Shown here in pieces: positions 25,339 through 36,980 of a DNA stretch of 64,000 bases (its first letter is position 1; each line of letters begins with the position of its first letter). A program made the position numbers and the translations under genes. The stretch is taken from assembly GCA_014905825.1 (NCBI GenBank), contig JACGCN010000001.1:1922001-1986000 (forward strand), given 5' to 3'. This stretch comes from Lyophyllum atratum. Its lineage: Eukaryota; Basidiomycota; Agaricomycetes; Agaricales; Lyophyllaceae. The notes beneath the pieces are model-generated. The model was not told the DNA's origin. It ran no database searches and saw only the letters and a list, made by a program, of their open reading frames with translations.

Positions 25339-28080
25339 TCAATCGACCCGCTTTTTTATTTCTCCCAATTCATTATGATCCCCTCCAGCCCGAGTCCTGG
25401 CAGTGCCAAGCCACCTCGCCCGTTTTGCGAGACCAAAATTGTCTTTGAGGCCCTTTCCATGGTTGCCTGAACGGAATCCTGGACCAGTGTAGTAGATAAT
25501 ATCCGTCGCGGGTATCAGGCGGGGCCAAGAGACGTAATCGATTCCGTGGACGAGGATGAAGAGGAGGGCAACGGCCAAGAGACTAAACCATAATAGGAAG
25601 TAGTAGAACAACGAGTAATCTGCAGCAGTCGATGTCAGCTGCGAAGGATGATCTTACAATCCACCAAGACGAACCAGATGTACGAGGGAGGGTCAGGCCA
25701 GCGCAGATCATGAACAAGGCGAACGACGCGATGACAGGGACCTTGAAGTGTGAAGTGAAAGGGGTGTGAGAACAGCAAGATAAGAAACATTATCACCATA
25801 CCGAACGAGTAACCAGTGGACGAGCGTCATTGACCAGGAATGTTGCAGCTGCAGGATTCTTCCTGGGAATCCAGGACCCCGTCACTAAGTCAAACGCATC
25901 CTGGGAGTGAAGAATGCCTCAGCATCACGCCCAATATAAACGTGCCTTGCGTACCTGTCGCGCGCCGTCAAAATAATTATTCTTGATGTACCTCAGAACA
26001 GACTTGACCCCGTCTTCCAATGCACCCTTCCGTGTCCGTTTGTTCGTCCGCGTGAAATCAGACTTCAGCGCTCCAGACCCACCGTACGCCGTTGCGATTG
26101 CGTCGGCATGATCGGCCCACACTGAACAGGTGGTCGGACGGGTGGGATGGGCGCGAGATAGAAAAACACGCACTCTCTCTGAAGTCCGTGCTGAAGCCCT
26201 CATAATCATCGACACTGCTACCAGGTGGCAGAATCCCCAAGTCTCTCAGTTGCATGTTCACAGTATACTTCGCCAGTGCTGCTTGCACGACGTTGGTCCG
26301 GTCTAGGTTGTCCATGCAGTTTGTGCGCACGACACCCGTCTGCAACCTCGTGGGCTTGGGTTGGTTTGCGTCAAGCTGGAAATATCTAGAGCGGGCAGCG
26401 TGTGAGAAAAGCGGGTTACAACCGCAGGACTACACGCACCCTTCCCTCTCCAAGTCGTCTTTCAAGATATCAATCAGAACTGAAATGCGATCCCAGCGCA
26501 TTTTGCTGCATTCGGTGTGGAAATCGAAGTATTCGTATCGGACTTTCGGCAGATTGAGCTATGGGAGTTGATTAGCTCAACAAAGCATAGCTGAAGACGA
26601 TAACATGACAGACTTCAGTAACATATCGTTCATAGGCCTCCTTGATAGGTTGCTCATGACCCTTGTGATTCACAAGATTGACCAAGTACTGGTTCCCATA
26701 GATGGACACCTGTTCCATCAGATGTTTTTTCATCATGTCGGCCTGCAAGACGCATTATGACCCGAAAAAACAAAACCAGTCAACTAAAATGACACACCGT
26801 GTCTTGCAGTTCCATGATTTGTAAATCTGGTTTATACCTCAAGGTATTCACTTCAGCCCAGAACAATGGCACGCTGCCTCTAATCTGAACGAAGCTCAAT
26901 TTGCTCGCAAACATGTCATCGGAAATTCGGTGTGCCCCAGGCGTAGTTGGGCCCTCGACAAGAAGAAGCTGCTCCGTCTCGTTGAAATTGGCAACGTGTC
27001 CTTCGTGGTCAATTCCGCGTCGGAAATAACGCGTGCCAGCACGGAAGCGGGACCGACGGCTGATGAGGCAGAGTTGCATGTGCCTCCCATGAATAAAGGT
27101 GGGTCGCAAATCAAAGGCTGTGGAGGTTTTGGGGTCAGGAAGAGGGATAGGTGGGCATTTCAGCAAATTTACGTACTCCCATACATGATGGGAAGGATAT
27201 ATTTTGCGAGCTGCAGATACGGCTATCAATTCAGATATCATGAATGTGTTTTTAGGGCCTCACATCTTGCTTCGCATTCGATGAACTTGCCTCGATCAAC
27301 CTTGTTTGCAAAAACCTGGTTGCGAACAGCCTCAGCGGAATAGTTAAAGCTTATGCCGCTCTGAATCACCTGTTCCAGAAGAATCGGTCGTCCGCCTGCC
27401 TAGAAGTTAATAATATGCCAGATACCAAAAAGCAACACGCACCATCTCCCATAGAGCCTTAACAGCTGCCTGCTCCTGCGTCTCCCATTGCGCCTGCAAC
27501 CTGCGTGTGATATCCCACCCATACGCAAACAAGAAGTTCCCGCCACGCAAATGAGAGCGAACGAGAGCCAACAGATGCGCCTCGACCGGGTGGTGTGGAT
27601 TGTGAACTGATACATTCGGATTCAAGGGTAGGATATCGAAGTCCGTGGCACGGTATATGTCGTGGCCCATTAAACGACCCTTGAGTTCACGGCCACTTAT
27701 AACGATTATATATTCCGCTTGGGAGGGTTTTAGAGAGATAAGGAGGAGAAGGGAGAGTTCTCACATAAGGATAAGGATATTAGACCAACAATGCCGTATA
27801 TTGTTCTCTGCGAGCGGCGAGCATATATGGGTAGAGGTGCGTTGGGGCCTACATTCCACGTCAGCTCTCACAGCCACGGAGAGCATGATTTAACGAACGA
27901 TTGAGGACAATGTCACCGGACGACCGGTGTATTGTCAATGACTGTGTTTCGACACCATCGTCCACAGGCACAAAAATGTACGTGTCATCGCCCTCCGTGT
28001 ATCTAGTAGGAAGTGAGCATGCGATAAAAGAGGTATGGGGAGGAAATTCACAGATGAAGGCGTTGGTGAAGAGGTTTCAT
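25339..28080 (-). CDS. sac1: Phosphoinositide phosphatase SAC1
   Basis: SAC1 dephosphorylates PI4P at the ER and Golgi. The start [10 protein letters not shown] joins across an intron to [16 protein letters not shown], then [20 protein letters not shown] and [20 protein letters not shown]. The SAC domain continues with [19 protein letters not shown] and [18 protein letters not shown]. The catalytic CX5R loop is in [20 protein letters not shown] (about 26310), with Cys, Arg and Asp intact. Two membrane helices form a C-terminal hairpin ([20 protein letters not shown] and [20 protein letters not shown]), followed by a basic cytosolic tail ending GEIKKRVD. About ten exons. The gene diverges from the U2A' gene, with 126 bp between starts. 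Confidence 0.93.
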
Positions 28081-28206
28081 GGTTGCAGGCACGAGAGGAT
28101 TCAAAACCGGAATTGGCGCAAGGCGGCAGGTGGCCAAACGCGTTGATGATCTGAGTCTGAACTACGAATTTCCAAGCGTGTTCTCTCGTCGCCACCATCC
28201 CCGACG

Positions 28207-29141
28207 ATGAAGCTCACTCCAGAGCTATTAGCCCAGGCGTCGGCGGGTCTCAACCCCGTCAAAGAGCGTCAGCTCGATCTCAGAGGTGCGCACACACCTT
28301 TCCACCCCAAAATGCTCATACAACGGTCTAACAGGCTACAAAATACCAACCATCGAAAATCTCGGTGTGACCAGGGTCCGTGTTTTTCGATCCTTTTCTA
28401 CTAGATATGGTTGCTTTAACTGTGGATATAGGACCAGCACGATGCCATCGACTTTACAGATAACGCTATCGTCACGCTCGGCAACTTTCCTCTGCTCAAA
28501 CGCCTACAAACGCTTCTTCTTGCGAATAACCGAGTCACCACCATCTCATCATCGATACACCTGTCCGTCCCCAACCTCACCACCCTCGTCCTGACAAACA
28601 ACAATCTAGCGGAGCTGGGAGACCTCGAACCGCTGAAGGAGCTCAAGCACCTGAAGTACCTCTCCCTATTGGGCAATCCCGTCCGGGAGAAAAAATGGTA
28701 TCGCGAGTGGCTTGCCTGGAGATTTCCTGGGCTAAGAGTTTTGGATTTCCAGAGAATTCGGGACAAGGTGCGCTCACCAGCACCCATCTCCTGCGGTCTT
28801 CGAATACGACGAACTCACCGAACGCCGTGGACCCTTCTGCGTCCGAATTGTAGGAACGTAAACAAGGCAAGGCGCTTTTCATGACAGCGGATAATCTGCC
28901 GACTGCCCTTGCGACAACGATATCAACGACTGTCACGACACAGTCCACGAAGGCGCTGCTAACATCAGACGAACCGAAACCTGCGGCGCTACCAGGCAAG
29001 GCGGGTCGCTTGATGTCGAAAGAGGATCAGGAAAAGGTTAAGGCCGCCATCGCCCAAGCCACCTCAGTGGAAGAGATCAGGAAGCTGGAGAGAAGCTTAC
29101 GAGAAGGATATATGCCAGAGCTAGAGACAGTGGGGGCATAA
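28207..29141 (+). CDS. lea1: U2 snRNP protein A' (Lea1), leucine-rich repeat protein
   Basis: U2A' binds U2B'' and U2 snRNA in the spliceosome. The start MKLTPELLAQASAGLNPVKE and RQLDLRG are family hallmarks. After an intron, YKIPTIENLGVTR leads into the LRRs: QDAIDFTDNAIVTLGNFPLL, RLQTLLLANNRVTTIS, LTTLVLTNNNLAELGDLEPL and LKHLKYLSLLGNPV. The LRR cap is KKWYREWLAWRFPGLRVLDF. The last exon encodes a Thr-rich linker and MSKEDQEKVKAAIAQATSVE, ending ELETVGA. The protein has the expected length for U2A'. At least three introns. Confidence 0.92.
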
Positions 29142-29274
29142 CGAGAGGGGATCGGATTTAGTGCTGTGCGAACTTGTGTATTTTTGACATGATCCTTTAC
29201 TACTTACAATGTGCACTTTGCGCACCTAGCGAAATGATTACATTCTGCAAGAAGATTCTACTGGTATATGACGG

Positions 29275-30055
29275 TTAGTTCCCTTTAACCCCAGCGTTTC
29301 CGATCCACAGGCCGTGAAAGCCTAACGCGATGACGGCAGCAAGGTTCGCGAGCGAACTGATGCCGTGAAGCATGCCAAAGCGACGGTTTAGCGCCTTCAT
29401 TTCAGCCGATACCTAAAGAACGTTTAGTGCGGTAGATGATCTCACTTGCATGAGAGATCTTACTCCAGGTTCATTGTAAACCTTTCCCTCCTCTTTCTCC
29501 AACCTATGACGCTGGAACATGGTCCTATCCATTTGTGGTCAGCAGCTGCTTACATGAGGCTATCTTGATAATTGCACGCACTTGCTTGTCAATGGCCCCA
29601 CTATGAAGTAATTGAAACCTTGGCAGAGGAGGACAGTGGCCAGAGCGTATGCCTGCGCGACATCGGCGACATTGGGCCGAGTAATATGAGCGACGACATT
29701 CGGGTGTGAATAGGTCCAAAAAATGAGAAGCGACGACGACAAGATTATAGAGAGCACGAAGTATATGGGGAATGTCTTGTGTTGCAGATTCCCAAACTGT
29801 TGACGTGCTAGTATACTGTTTCAGCGCAAGTCATGTCAGATTCCTATGGTACACACGCAAGGTCTTGTACGCGATGACACCTCCAAAGAACGAGATCCAC
29901 AAGGCTACATTGGATGCTCAGTTTCACGTCAACGATTACTCGCCACACAACTCACACATGCCGAACAGCCAGGCATACCCTACGAGATACAAGCCATGAG
30001 GTGAAGTCGCGAGAGTCCAGAGCGAGCTGAAGGTCAGTGTCTCAACGTTTGCCAT
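29275..30055 (-). CDS. TMEM205-like (DUF4149) membrane protein
   Basis: A small multi-pass membrane protein begins MANVETLTFSSLWTLATSPH. It carries the family segment WISFFGGVIAYKTLPRQQFG followed by NLQHKTFPIYFVLSIILSSS. Further helices include YALATVLLCQGFNYFIVGPL, and MFQRHRLEKEEGKVYNEPGV follows. The last helix is in SSLANLAAVIALGFHGLWIG, ending NAGVKGN. About four transmembrane segments are expected. The biochemical role of the family is not established. At least four introns. Confidence 0.85.
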
Positions 30056-30233
30056 GTCACTCAAGAGGTTGGAGGTGTGGGAGATGGAAGGAGACGTTAC
30101 TGCGAATCCGGAGGATGTGTGGATCACAACATGTATGAGTACGTTATGTAAGCACCAGTTTCTATTTTGTCCCTGGGGTGACAGTAAATTACAGCCCATT
30201 ATTTGTCTAAGGGAATAGAGGGTGGTAGCAGAT

Positions 30234-31230
30234 CTATCCAATGACAACCTTGCCTTCCGCATCGTTGAACTCGTAGGCAGGGATCTCGAGGTTAAGAGGG
30301 GCGGGGCCTTTGCGGGCACGTCCAGCTAAGGCGAATAGAAAAGTCAGCAAGTGCAGTCACAATGACGATTTAGGACGCACAAATATCATAATGAGAACCA
30401 TGGCAAGGGCAGAACCTAGGTCGCACCATGAGCGAGGTATGAAAGCATTTTTTTCAATTGTTACATACCAGCCTCCATAGTCTCCTGCCTCACCAATGGG
30501 CACGCATCCAAGATGTGTGCAAACGCCCAACATGACGAGCCAATCAGGCTTTTTCACTCGCTCCTCGTCAGGCTGGGGATCCCTGAAGCTCTTCCAGTCT
30601 ACCGAACGCGCTTCCTCAATCTCGCTTTGCGTCCTGTGCCTGATGAAGACGGGCTTTCCGCGCCATTTGATGACAACGTTCTTGCCCTCGGGGATGTTGC
30701 CGAGTTCGACCTCAACTTTGGCCAGAGCAAGGACATCGGCGGACGCGGCCATGGTTTGCAGGAACTCGCTCACGCTGGACTTGGCAGCGGACGCGGAGAG
30801 GACACCAAGAGAGCCCACCATGAAGTAAGATAGAGCACGGTTGCTCTCCGGGTCGGGGGCGCGGTACTCGCCGAAGTCGGGCACTTGGGGGGCATCCTTG
30901 CGGGCGACAGACGTGTGGAGGGTACGGTGCTGGTGGAAGGTAGTAATGGGTGCTACGCGGATTTTAGCATTTCGACTCTTTTCAACAGTTTTGACTGTGC
31001 TCACCATTGACATACGTCTTCGAGACCAGTCCAGCAGATGTCCTCGAAAGGCCTCCGGCCCAACGAGGCTGAACATCAGACCGGGGACCGGAAACACCGT
31101 GGGGGTCATGACCAGATGACGGTGCGCGCACAGAGAAATTGACGAGAGGGGCGATAGGGACGCCGGTCGGCAGGGTGCGGACGGTGGGGACGAGGGTCAC
31201 CGCCGTTTTCACGGCTTTGAAGGACGCCAT
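30234..31230 (-). CDS. rip1: Rieske iron-sulfur protein of respiratory complex III
   Basis: This subunit carries the 2Fe-2S cluster of the cytochrome bc1 complex in the inner mitochondrial membrane. The long N-terminus (MASFKAVKTAVTLVPTVRTL) is Arg/Ser-rich and acid-poor, as a mitochondrial presequence. RTLHTSVARKDAPQVPDFGE precedes the membrane anchor NRALSYFMVGSLGVLSASAA. Cluster box 1 is CTHLGCVPIGEAGDYGGW. A short intron with donor GTATGT splits the following codon, and box 2 is [20 protein letters not shown]. Cluster ligands (two Cys, two His) and the disulfide cysteines are all present. It ends NDAEGKVVIG. Three or more introns. Confidence 0.96.
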
Positions 31231-31363
31231 GGATGATATGCAAGACGCGAGGTTGGCGGTGGTTGTGGTCAACTTTGGGCGGAGTTTTTGGTGGCCAAAT
31301 CCGGGCTACCCGATCCGTTCCGCACACTCTTGACAATTTATTGCACGGCCATCTATTGCTGTC

Positions 31364-31403
31364 CAACTACAACTCTATCTATTCAACTACAACTCTATCT
31401 ATT
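31364..31403. repeat. Tandem 2 x 20-bp repeat just past the GDPD stop codon
   Basis: CAACTACAACTCTATCTATT occurs twice head to tail, perfectly. It ends 10 bp beyond the GDPD stop codon (31414-31416), so it lies in the likely 3' untranslated region. Confidence 0.9.
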
Positions 31404-31413
31404 CACTATCTAT

Positions 31414-32984
31414 TTACTGGGCATGCCTGGCCAGACATTGGAAAACCTTCTCTTGTGAACGCGTCGGCGGTAGCCGAAGTCCTCGCTGCTCAAATCTGCG
31501 CCGCATTTGAGTGGGAAAGTCTGTGATAATCCCGTCAACACCCCAATCCAATAGCTGGTCAGCAATGTTCAGGCGGTCAACCTGCAGACTTTCCATGAGC
31601 TCATCTGCAGCAGATTCTCCGTATGATTATCCTCACTGTCCAAGGAACGACCGTCATTTTGAGCGCGTGGGCACGGTCCACCATGTCCTTTGTCGTGAAA
31701 GGGATATATCCGGCCTGTGTTGGGTCAGGCACAGGACTCTGCCCAGAAACTGCAGAGGGAGACAAAATGTCTGCCTTTATGGACTTGGCTGCACTAGCAA
31801 TCTTTGCGCCTATTGTCGCATCAGGGAAGTCGGCCAGCTTTAAGCCAGCCAGCCAAGGAGAAGTAACGTTGATATTCCCGGCGGTGTTACTGCAATGGGT
31901 GTGAATCAGGTTGTTCGGGGTACGCGACCTACCGCTTACCTGGAGATGAGCGCTGCTGTAGCGATGTTCGGTTCAAGTGCCTACGGCGCCAAAATCAGCT
32001 AGGCGGCAACCTTTGTGAAAGTATACCCTACCTTCATCCCAATCAATGTCCTCCAGTCAAAGCTCTGGTACTGAAATACTGGATCAGCTTATATTTACCG
32101 ACACAACAAGCTGTAACTTACAGTAATAGACTTCAGGCTATAGCCACTCTTCACAAAGACAGCATGTTGAAGGTTAACAAAATCATCGACGCTTCGGGTA
32201 TTCTTGGGCGTCACCGCATCGATTTTAGATTCAATATTGAAGAGCACTTGTCGCTGGGGATCGACGCAAGCCACAAAGTCAAATATTTCTTCCAAAGTCG
32301 AAATCTTGGTACGGGGGTAAACAAGTTGCATTGCTGCAGCAAGAATGTTTGGAAGATGGGCATGACGACGCGCATTGGACTCACGGAAATCGAGGAGACG
32401 TTCCGAACCGCAATCCAGAGTCTTAATCTGCGCCAATGTAAGGTTAGCGATGTTCTTGCCGACATAAGGGAAGTCGGGATCCCCTGGAAGCTGTTGAGGA
32501 GCGTCAATACAAGTAAGACACCTTGAGATACAATACAATCACAGCAGGAGTAGTATCCTCGCATTTCTCTGGTGGAATGGACATATCATGCCACACGACA
32601 ACGGCACCATCCTAGTATAGCATGTCAGAAGGAAGTTGTATAGCAAGCTAGTTTGAAGCCTGAAGGCTTACCTTCGTAATTCCATTATCCAGCTCTAGGG
32701 TCTTGACACCATCAATCAAGCCCCTAGAAACTCGTTAGGATAGAAGAGACAACTTGAAATATTTATGTACCATGCAAAACTATGAATTGTGTTCTCGTTC
32801 GCATTGCCCCGGCCTCCACGATGTCCCTGTTCTCACACTGTCAGCCTCGGGTTCGAGCAGAGAATGCCAAAACATCAAATATATATACCTGCAAGTCAAA
32901 GGTCTGCTGGAGCGGAGATGCCAGAACAATGAAAGCCTGGACAAACATGATGGCGAACACGGGGATGGAGAACATCGCGTGCAT
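31414..32984 (-). CDS. Secreted glycerophosphodiester phosphodiesterase (GDPD)
   Basis: GDPDs split glycerophosphodiesters into glycerol-3-phosphate and an alcohol. The signal peptide MHAMFSIPVFAIMFVQAFIV is followed by LASPLQQTFDLQ. After an intron comes GHRGGRGNANENTIHSFAWG, with the catalytic HRG and ENT motifs. GVKTLELDNGITKDG and VVWHDMSIPPEKC supply the metal-binding Glu/Asp and second catalytic His. Later segments are LEEIFDFVACVDPQRQVLFN, VTSPWLAGLKLADFPDA and IPFTTKDMVDRAHA. The C-terminus contains QLLDWGVDGIITDFPTQMRR and ends QCLARHAQ. About eight introns. A damaged partial copy lies directly upstream at 33.6-34.1 kb. Confidence 0.9.
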
Positions 32985-33566
32985 GGGTACGAAACCTCGG
33001 AATCTAGCACACTTCAAAAGCTCTAGTTATATGGTGCCTTTCGCGCATGGCCGAGCATGAACGTTGGCGAAGAGCCACCATGGTGAGTTTTGGCCGTCGT
33101 AACAGCCGCGACCGGGTTGGTGGGCTCGCGTCTGGAGAAACAAACGTGTCTTATTTCTTCCGGCACATCTGTCACATTGGGTAGCTGGACCGCATGTATC
33201 AATGGTCACCAGCTGTGAATGAAGCGTCAGATAGGACGTATGCTATCCGTAGAAGGGAATAGACGTAGTGCCTGTGTGCGTTAGCGAGGGAAAACCTTAC
33301 CGTGTAGAAGCATACTGACATCAAGAAGAGGAAGAAGATGCGTTCAAACCCGTACTCGCCGGATTTGAATCTACTGGCGAGAGTGCCTCAAGTTCATGTT
33401 GATTTCACGTTGATTTCATGTCGATGCTGTGTGCGCTTTTGTATTCCACACTGTCCAAACCTTTACTAGTAGCAAGAAGGCCTGTGCAGGAGCATGGATC
33501 CTCAGAGTAACAGAGCGTCCAGAACGAGTATCACCATTGGTTTCTGACGAGATCGATTCAGCACGA
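32985..33566. other. Spacer between the GDPD gene and the GDPD remnant
   Basis: No coding feature is supported. It should contain the GDPD promoter. Three near-identical ATTTCATG-like words occur at about 33390-33425 (TTCATGTTGATTTCACGTTGATTTCATGTCG), a minor local duplication. Confidence 0.35.
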
Positions 33567-34112
33567 TCACTGGCGATGCTTCGCCAAGCATTCGAAAACC
33601 CTCTCTTGTGAGTGGGTCGGCGGAAGGCGAAGCCCCCTCTGCTGGAACCTGCGCCGCATCTGAGTATCCGTGATAATGTCGTCGACACCCAGGCGTCCAA
33701 TAGCTGATCAGTGATACTCAAACGGTCAAGCTGGTAATGTCGGTCAGCGATGTGTAGGAGAGACTTAGCATCAGAATATTTACGGTCCAAGGAATGACTA
33801 ACATTCCAACCTCGTGTGCACGGTCTATCATGTCCTTTGTGGTGAATGGGACATATCCGGCCACCGTTGGGTCGCGTACAGGACTCTTATCAGAAACTGC
33901 TGCAAGAGATAGAATGTCTGCCTTGATGGACTTTGCCGCCTCGACTATTGCGACGCCAGTCGTCGCGCCAGCGAAGTCGCTTAGTTTCAAGCCAGCCGAC
34001 CAAGGGGAAAGACCGTTTACTTCCGCGATGGAGCCTAGTGTGGATGGTGGTGCTCGACCGAGTATAGACGTTGGTGAAGCCACCATAACTGCCACCAAGA
34101 GATTGTCGTCTT
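33567..34112 (-). pseudogene. Truncated, frameshifted GDPD copy (C-terminal part only)
   Basis: The encoded pieces LSPWSAGLKLSDFAGATTG, AKSIKADILSLAAVSDKSPV and GYVPFTTKDMIDRAHEVGML closely match the C-terminal third of the GDPD at 31414. The last part matches at DNA level (CAGCTATTGGA, ATGCGGCGCAGGTT). Two added bases after CTATTGGAC (about 33693-33702) break the frame, and a 6-bp loss removes the Phe-Pro of DFPTQM. The HRG and ENT exons are not found upstream up to COX19. With the catalytic N-terminus gone and the frame broken, this is best read as a decaying tandem duplicate. Confidence 0.75.
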
Positions 34113-34540
34113 TTAAATTGTTGCTCTCGGGCACGATTGTTCAGTGTCTGGACGAACGGACGTGACTTGTATTCTGCTGATGCCTATCACCTTCTCTATA
34201 CGGAATGTTTCTTACCGGATGCGCCTATGGTCATCACCTGTGGAATGAATTGTCAGTTGGCAGATATACAACCCAGAAGCGAGAAGATAATGTGCCCGGG
34301 TACGTTCTCTTGCCTTCTTTTTAAAGATAAGTCGGCCACGAAGAAGCGTTTTGACAGGAAGAAGACGCGCTTGATTCCGGACACTGAATTCCAGGAGTTT
34401 GACGATATGTACATGGGGGTAATACGGGACATTGTTATTGAACATCGTCCAATGGTGCTATAAGCATGGGTGCGAGAGCAGGTCCTCTGTAAAGTAACAT
34501 AGCATCCCTAGCGCCGTTAGCGGAATGCATGTATTCCCTG
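34113..34540. other. Intergenic region between the GDPD remnant and COX19
   Basis: A plus-strand frame (34137-34463) and a minus-strand frame (34212-34445) overlap here without recognisable products. The missing N-terminal exons of the GDPD copy are not present in it. Confidence 0.35.
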
Positions 34541-34952
34541 CTATGAAGACGACTGGGAAGCTGTGTCATTGGGTGGTGTCTTCTCCTCCTTTTTGTCAAG
34601 ATTAGCCATTCCCAGGTTCTTCCACTCGTCGCGTTCCATCAGGCCCCTATTTGCGAATGCGATCAGTGACGGAGGATCAACGGAAGGAGCAGTAAATGCA
34701 CTTTTGCATGCGGCAATCGAGATAGTTCTTACTCAGCTCCCTGCAAAGCGTCGACGTACTCTCGTTCTGGCGCAAACAGTTCATATACAGCGTCATCCTG
34801 TCCTTGCACTCGCCTACAAAATGCAAATTAGGATTGCGGTATGCACATACCAGGAACGCTCACGGACCATAGTGATCAAGAGGGAATGATCCACGGTCAG
34901 GCGGCGAGGTTTTGAAGCCGACGTTGATCGACGGTGGTCGACCAAAGGACAT
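34541..34952 (-). CDS. cox19: COX19, twin CX9C assembly factor for cytochrome c oxidase
   Basis: COX19 is a small mitochondrial intermembrane-space protein linked to copper delivery to cytochrome c oxidase. It is too finely split to appear as one frame. Exon 1 encodes MSFGRPPSINVGFKTSPPDR then GSFPLDHYG. Exon 2 encodes ECKDRMTLYMNCLRQNES and LCRELSKNYLDCRMQK, the two CX9C pairs. Exon 3 encodes GLMERDEWKNLGMANLDKKE and ends TASQSSS. Two short introns with good GT/AG sites separate them. All four cysteines and the family segments SFPLDH and CRMxxGLM are intact. The length, about 100 residues, is normal. Confidence 0.93.
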
Positions 34953-35171
34953 GGATGCCTAGATGTTGCGAAAAGTGGTTGACCCTGACGGTACTTGCAA
35001 CCAATGTAACCGTGGGAAATATACTCTATTTATAGGTAAGTACACTCCCTCCGCCATACTAATACTACAAGCTGCGTAAAAAATGATGCTACTGAGGCAC
35101 TATAGGTGCTAAATAATCCTATGTAAAGTGCCATACATTATAATCTATCCCCGTCCCTATCCCGCCCACAT

Positions 35172-36268
35172 CTACTTCTTTCGAGATTTTCCTTTCTTCT
35201 TCGACGATTTGGCCTCTTCATCTTCGGAGGAGGCTTCATTGGAACCGGAGTCAGTCATTCTACTTCCTGACGGAGCACTGGATAAAGAAGGCTGTGACGA
35301 CCTTTCTGGTGAGTGCTGGGCACTCTCTGCGAGAATGTGACTTGCTAAATTTACCCCGGCAAGCCGGCTTCCCTTCAGCATCACAATCTCCTTCAGCCAT
35401 CCGTTTTCCCGCCGCAAATCAGCAGCCTCGCGTTCCAGATCCTCCGAGCGACCAGCTAAATCGGAGACTGAGCGCTCCAGATTTGTGGTCCTTTGCTTCT
35501 TCTTAATTCTGAAACGTGCTGCGTTGAATGACAACACTTTGGCTAAGGTTGGTAAGATGATGGATGGAAACTGCCTTACCAGATGCCGCGGTATTTCTCC
35601 GTCGCTTTTCTTCTGAGATACTATTGCGCTCAGCTTCTGTCTGTTCCGGGTCCGGGGAACCTCGCGAAGCTGAGGAGGAGGATGCAACCGCATGGGCAAC
35701 AGACGCGCGCCTCGGTGGTTGAACAGCAGTAGGGCTCTCTAGAGGGTTTGAGATGGGAGGAAGAAAATAAGAGGGCGCGTAAGGGTACAACGTGGTCCCT
35801 GGATTTGACATTGTTCTTTGGAGATCCGCAAACTGGTCCTGGTGGCTTTGGTGGCTTTGAGTCTGCGGGGGAAAGAGGTGCCAGGGAAATTCCAGAGAGG
35901 AAAGAGGAGGTAACTTGGTATGTCCTATATTTCCGTGATCATATAACTGGTCTTGAAGCCCAGAGGGACCAGAATGCGAATAGACCCCTTGAGGCAGTAG
36001 AGATCCATACGGATTTGCGTGTGATAAGCCGTGTGAAGCCATCCCAGCTGCGGCAGCAAATTGTGCGAGTAAAGCCGCGTCATGAGCGTCTGGTTGAACT
36101 AAATAGTCCTCGATAAGTGAAGTGGTCAATCTTTGGAGTAAGTGAACGATACGCACTTACGCTATGGCCGCCCGCTGGTTGAGCTGCCGGGACAGACGTT
36201 GAACGCGTCCGCCGCGTGTTTCGAGAATGGGGGTTATTGTTCGATCCTCCCGGTGGTTCATTATCCAT
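35172..36268 (-). CDS. bZIP transcription factor (Met4/Cys-3-like basic region)
   Basis: A nuclear DNA-binding protein begins MDNEPPGGSNNNPHSRNTRR, then has an Ala/Gln/Pro-rich middle. The basic region is EEKRRRNTAASARFRIKKKQ. The Asn-x7-Arg signature is formed across a 76-nt intron that splits the codon after NTAAS. The leucine zipper runs through LERSVSDLAGRSEDL, EREAADLRRENGWLKEI and VMLKG. The tail is Ser/acidic and ends SSKKKGKSRKK. The NTAASARFRIKKKQR pattern is that of fungal bZIPs controlling sulfur-amino-acid genes. The assignment to that pathway is inference. The frame is open further upstream with other ATGs, so the start could be earlier. Confidence 0.87.
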
Positions 36269-36980
36269 GTCAAAGGTGAATTCGAGTTGCTCCCAGAAAC
36301 TTAAATCTGCCTGATCCTTAGGGGAAGTGGGAGATAGGAACGATGGCGTGGAGTCCCGGCTTTTGAGAAGAAGCATGCCCACAAGGAGATGTGTGAACAG
36401 ATGTAGAAACACCCATACCAGGGAGGAACGAGGTCCAGGGAAGATATGCCTTAGGCAACTGTAGTGATTCGCCATCGACTCACAAGATTGCGCCAGACAG
36501 ACCCAGAAATACGCCACTTCCTTGTTTTGTAACTTGCCGACGTCACCGCAAATTCAATGGCTAGAAAATACGTCTCAGCTTTAAATGCCATCGTTCGGGA
36601 GATTCTAGAGGTCATAAGGAGAAGGTAAATGTTGCGTACGGCCAATTTGGGAGGAATTCCGAATTCAACTCGGCAAGCCGGCGTTCTTCCAAAAAGCCTA
36701 TTAGGCATCATATAATTACGAGGACTCTGAAACGAGCCATTATTGCCCGTACAACCTGAATTCCTCGACCCAAGTAGTGAAAACGCTCATCTCGCATGAG
36801 TCTCGCGAATATCGTCCCTACCGCATCGTCGCCACGGAACCACGGATTTTGAGCCTGAGCAGCGCTGGCGGTGCATTTGATATTCACGTGACGATGAGTC
36901 AGCATTACGCGTACGCGTTGCTCCCGTCAACTCTGACCTGAATCTTAACATTCCATCGCTGCATACTCTACGAGTACACA
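36269..36980. other. Divergent promoter region between the bZIP gene and NPL4
   Basis: This 712-bp stretch holds no supported separate gene. The bZIP reading frame stays open to about 36517 and includes FWEQLEFTFDMDNEPPG, so part may be coding or 5' untranslated with an intron (acceptor-like GGATCAG at about 36312-36318). Confidence 0.35.
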
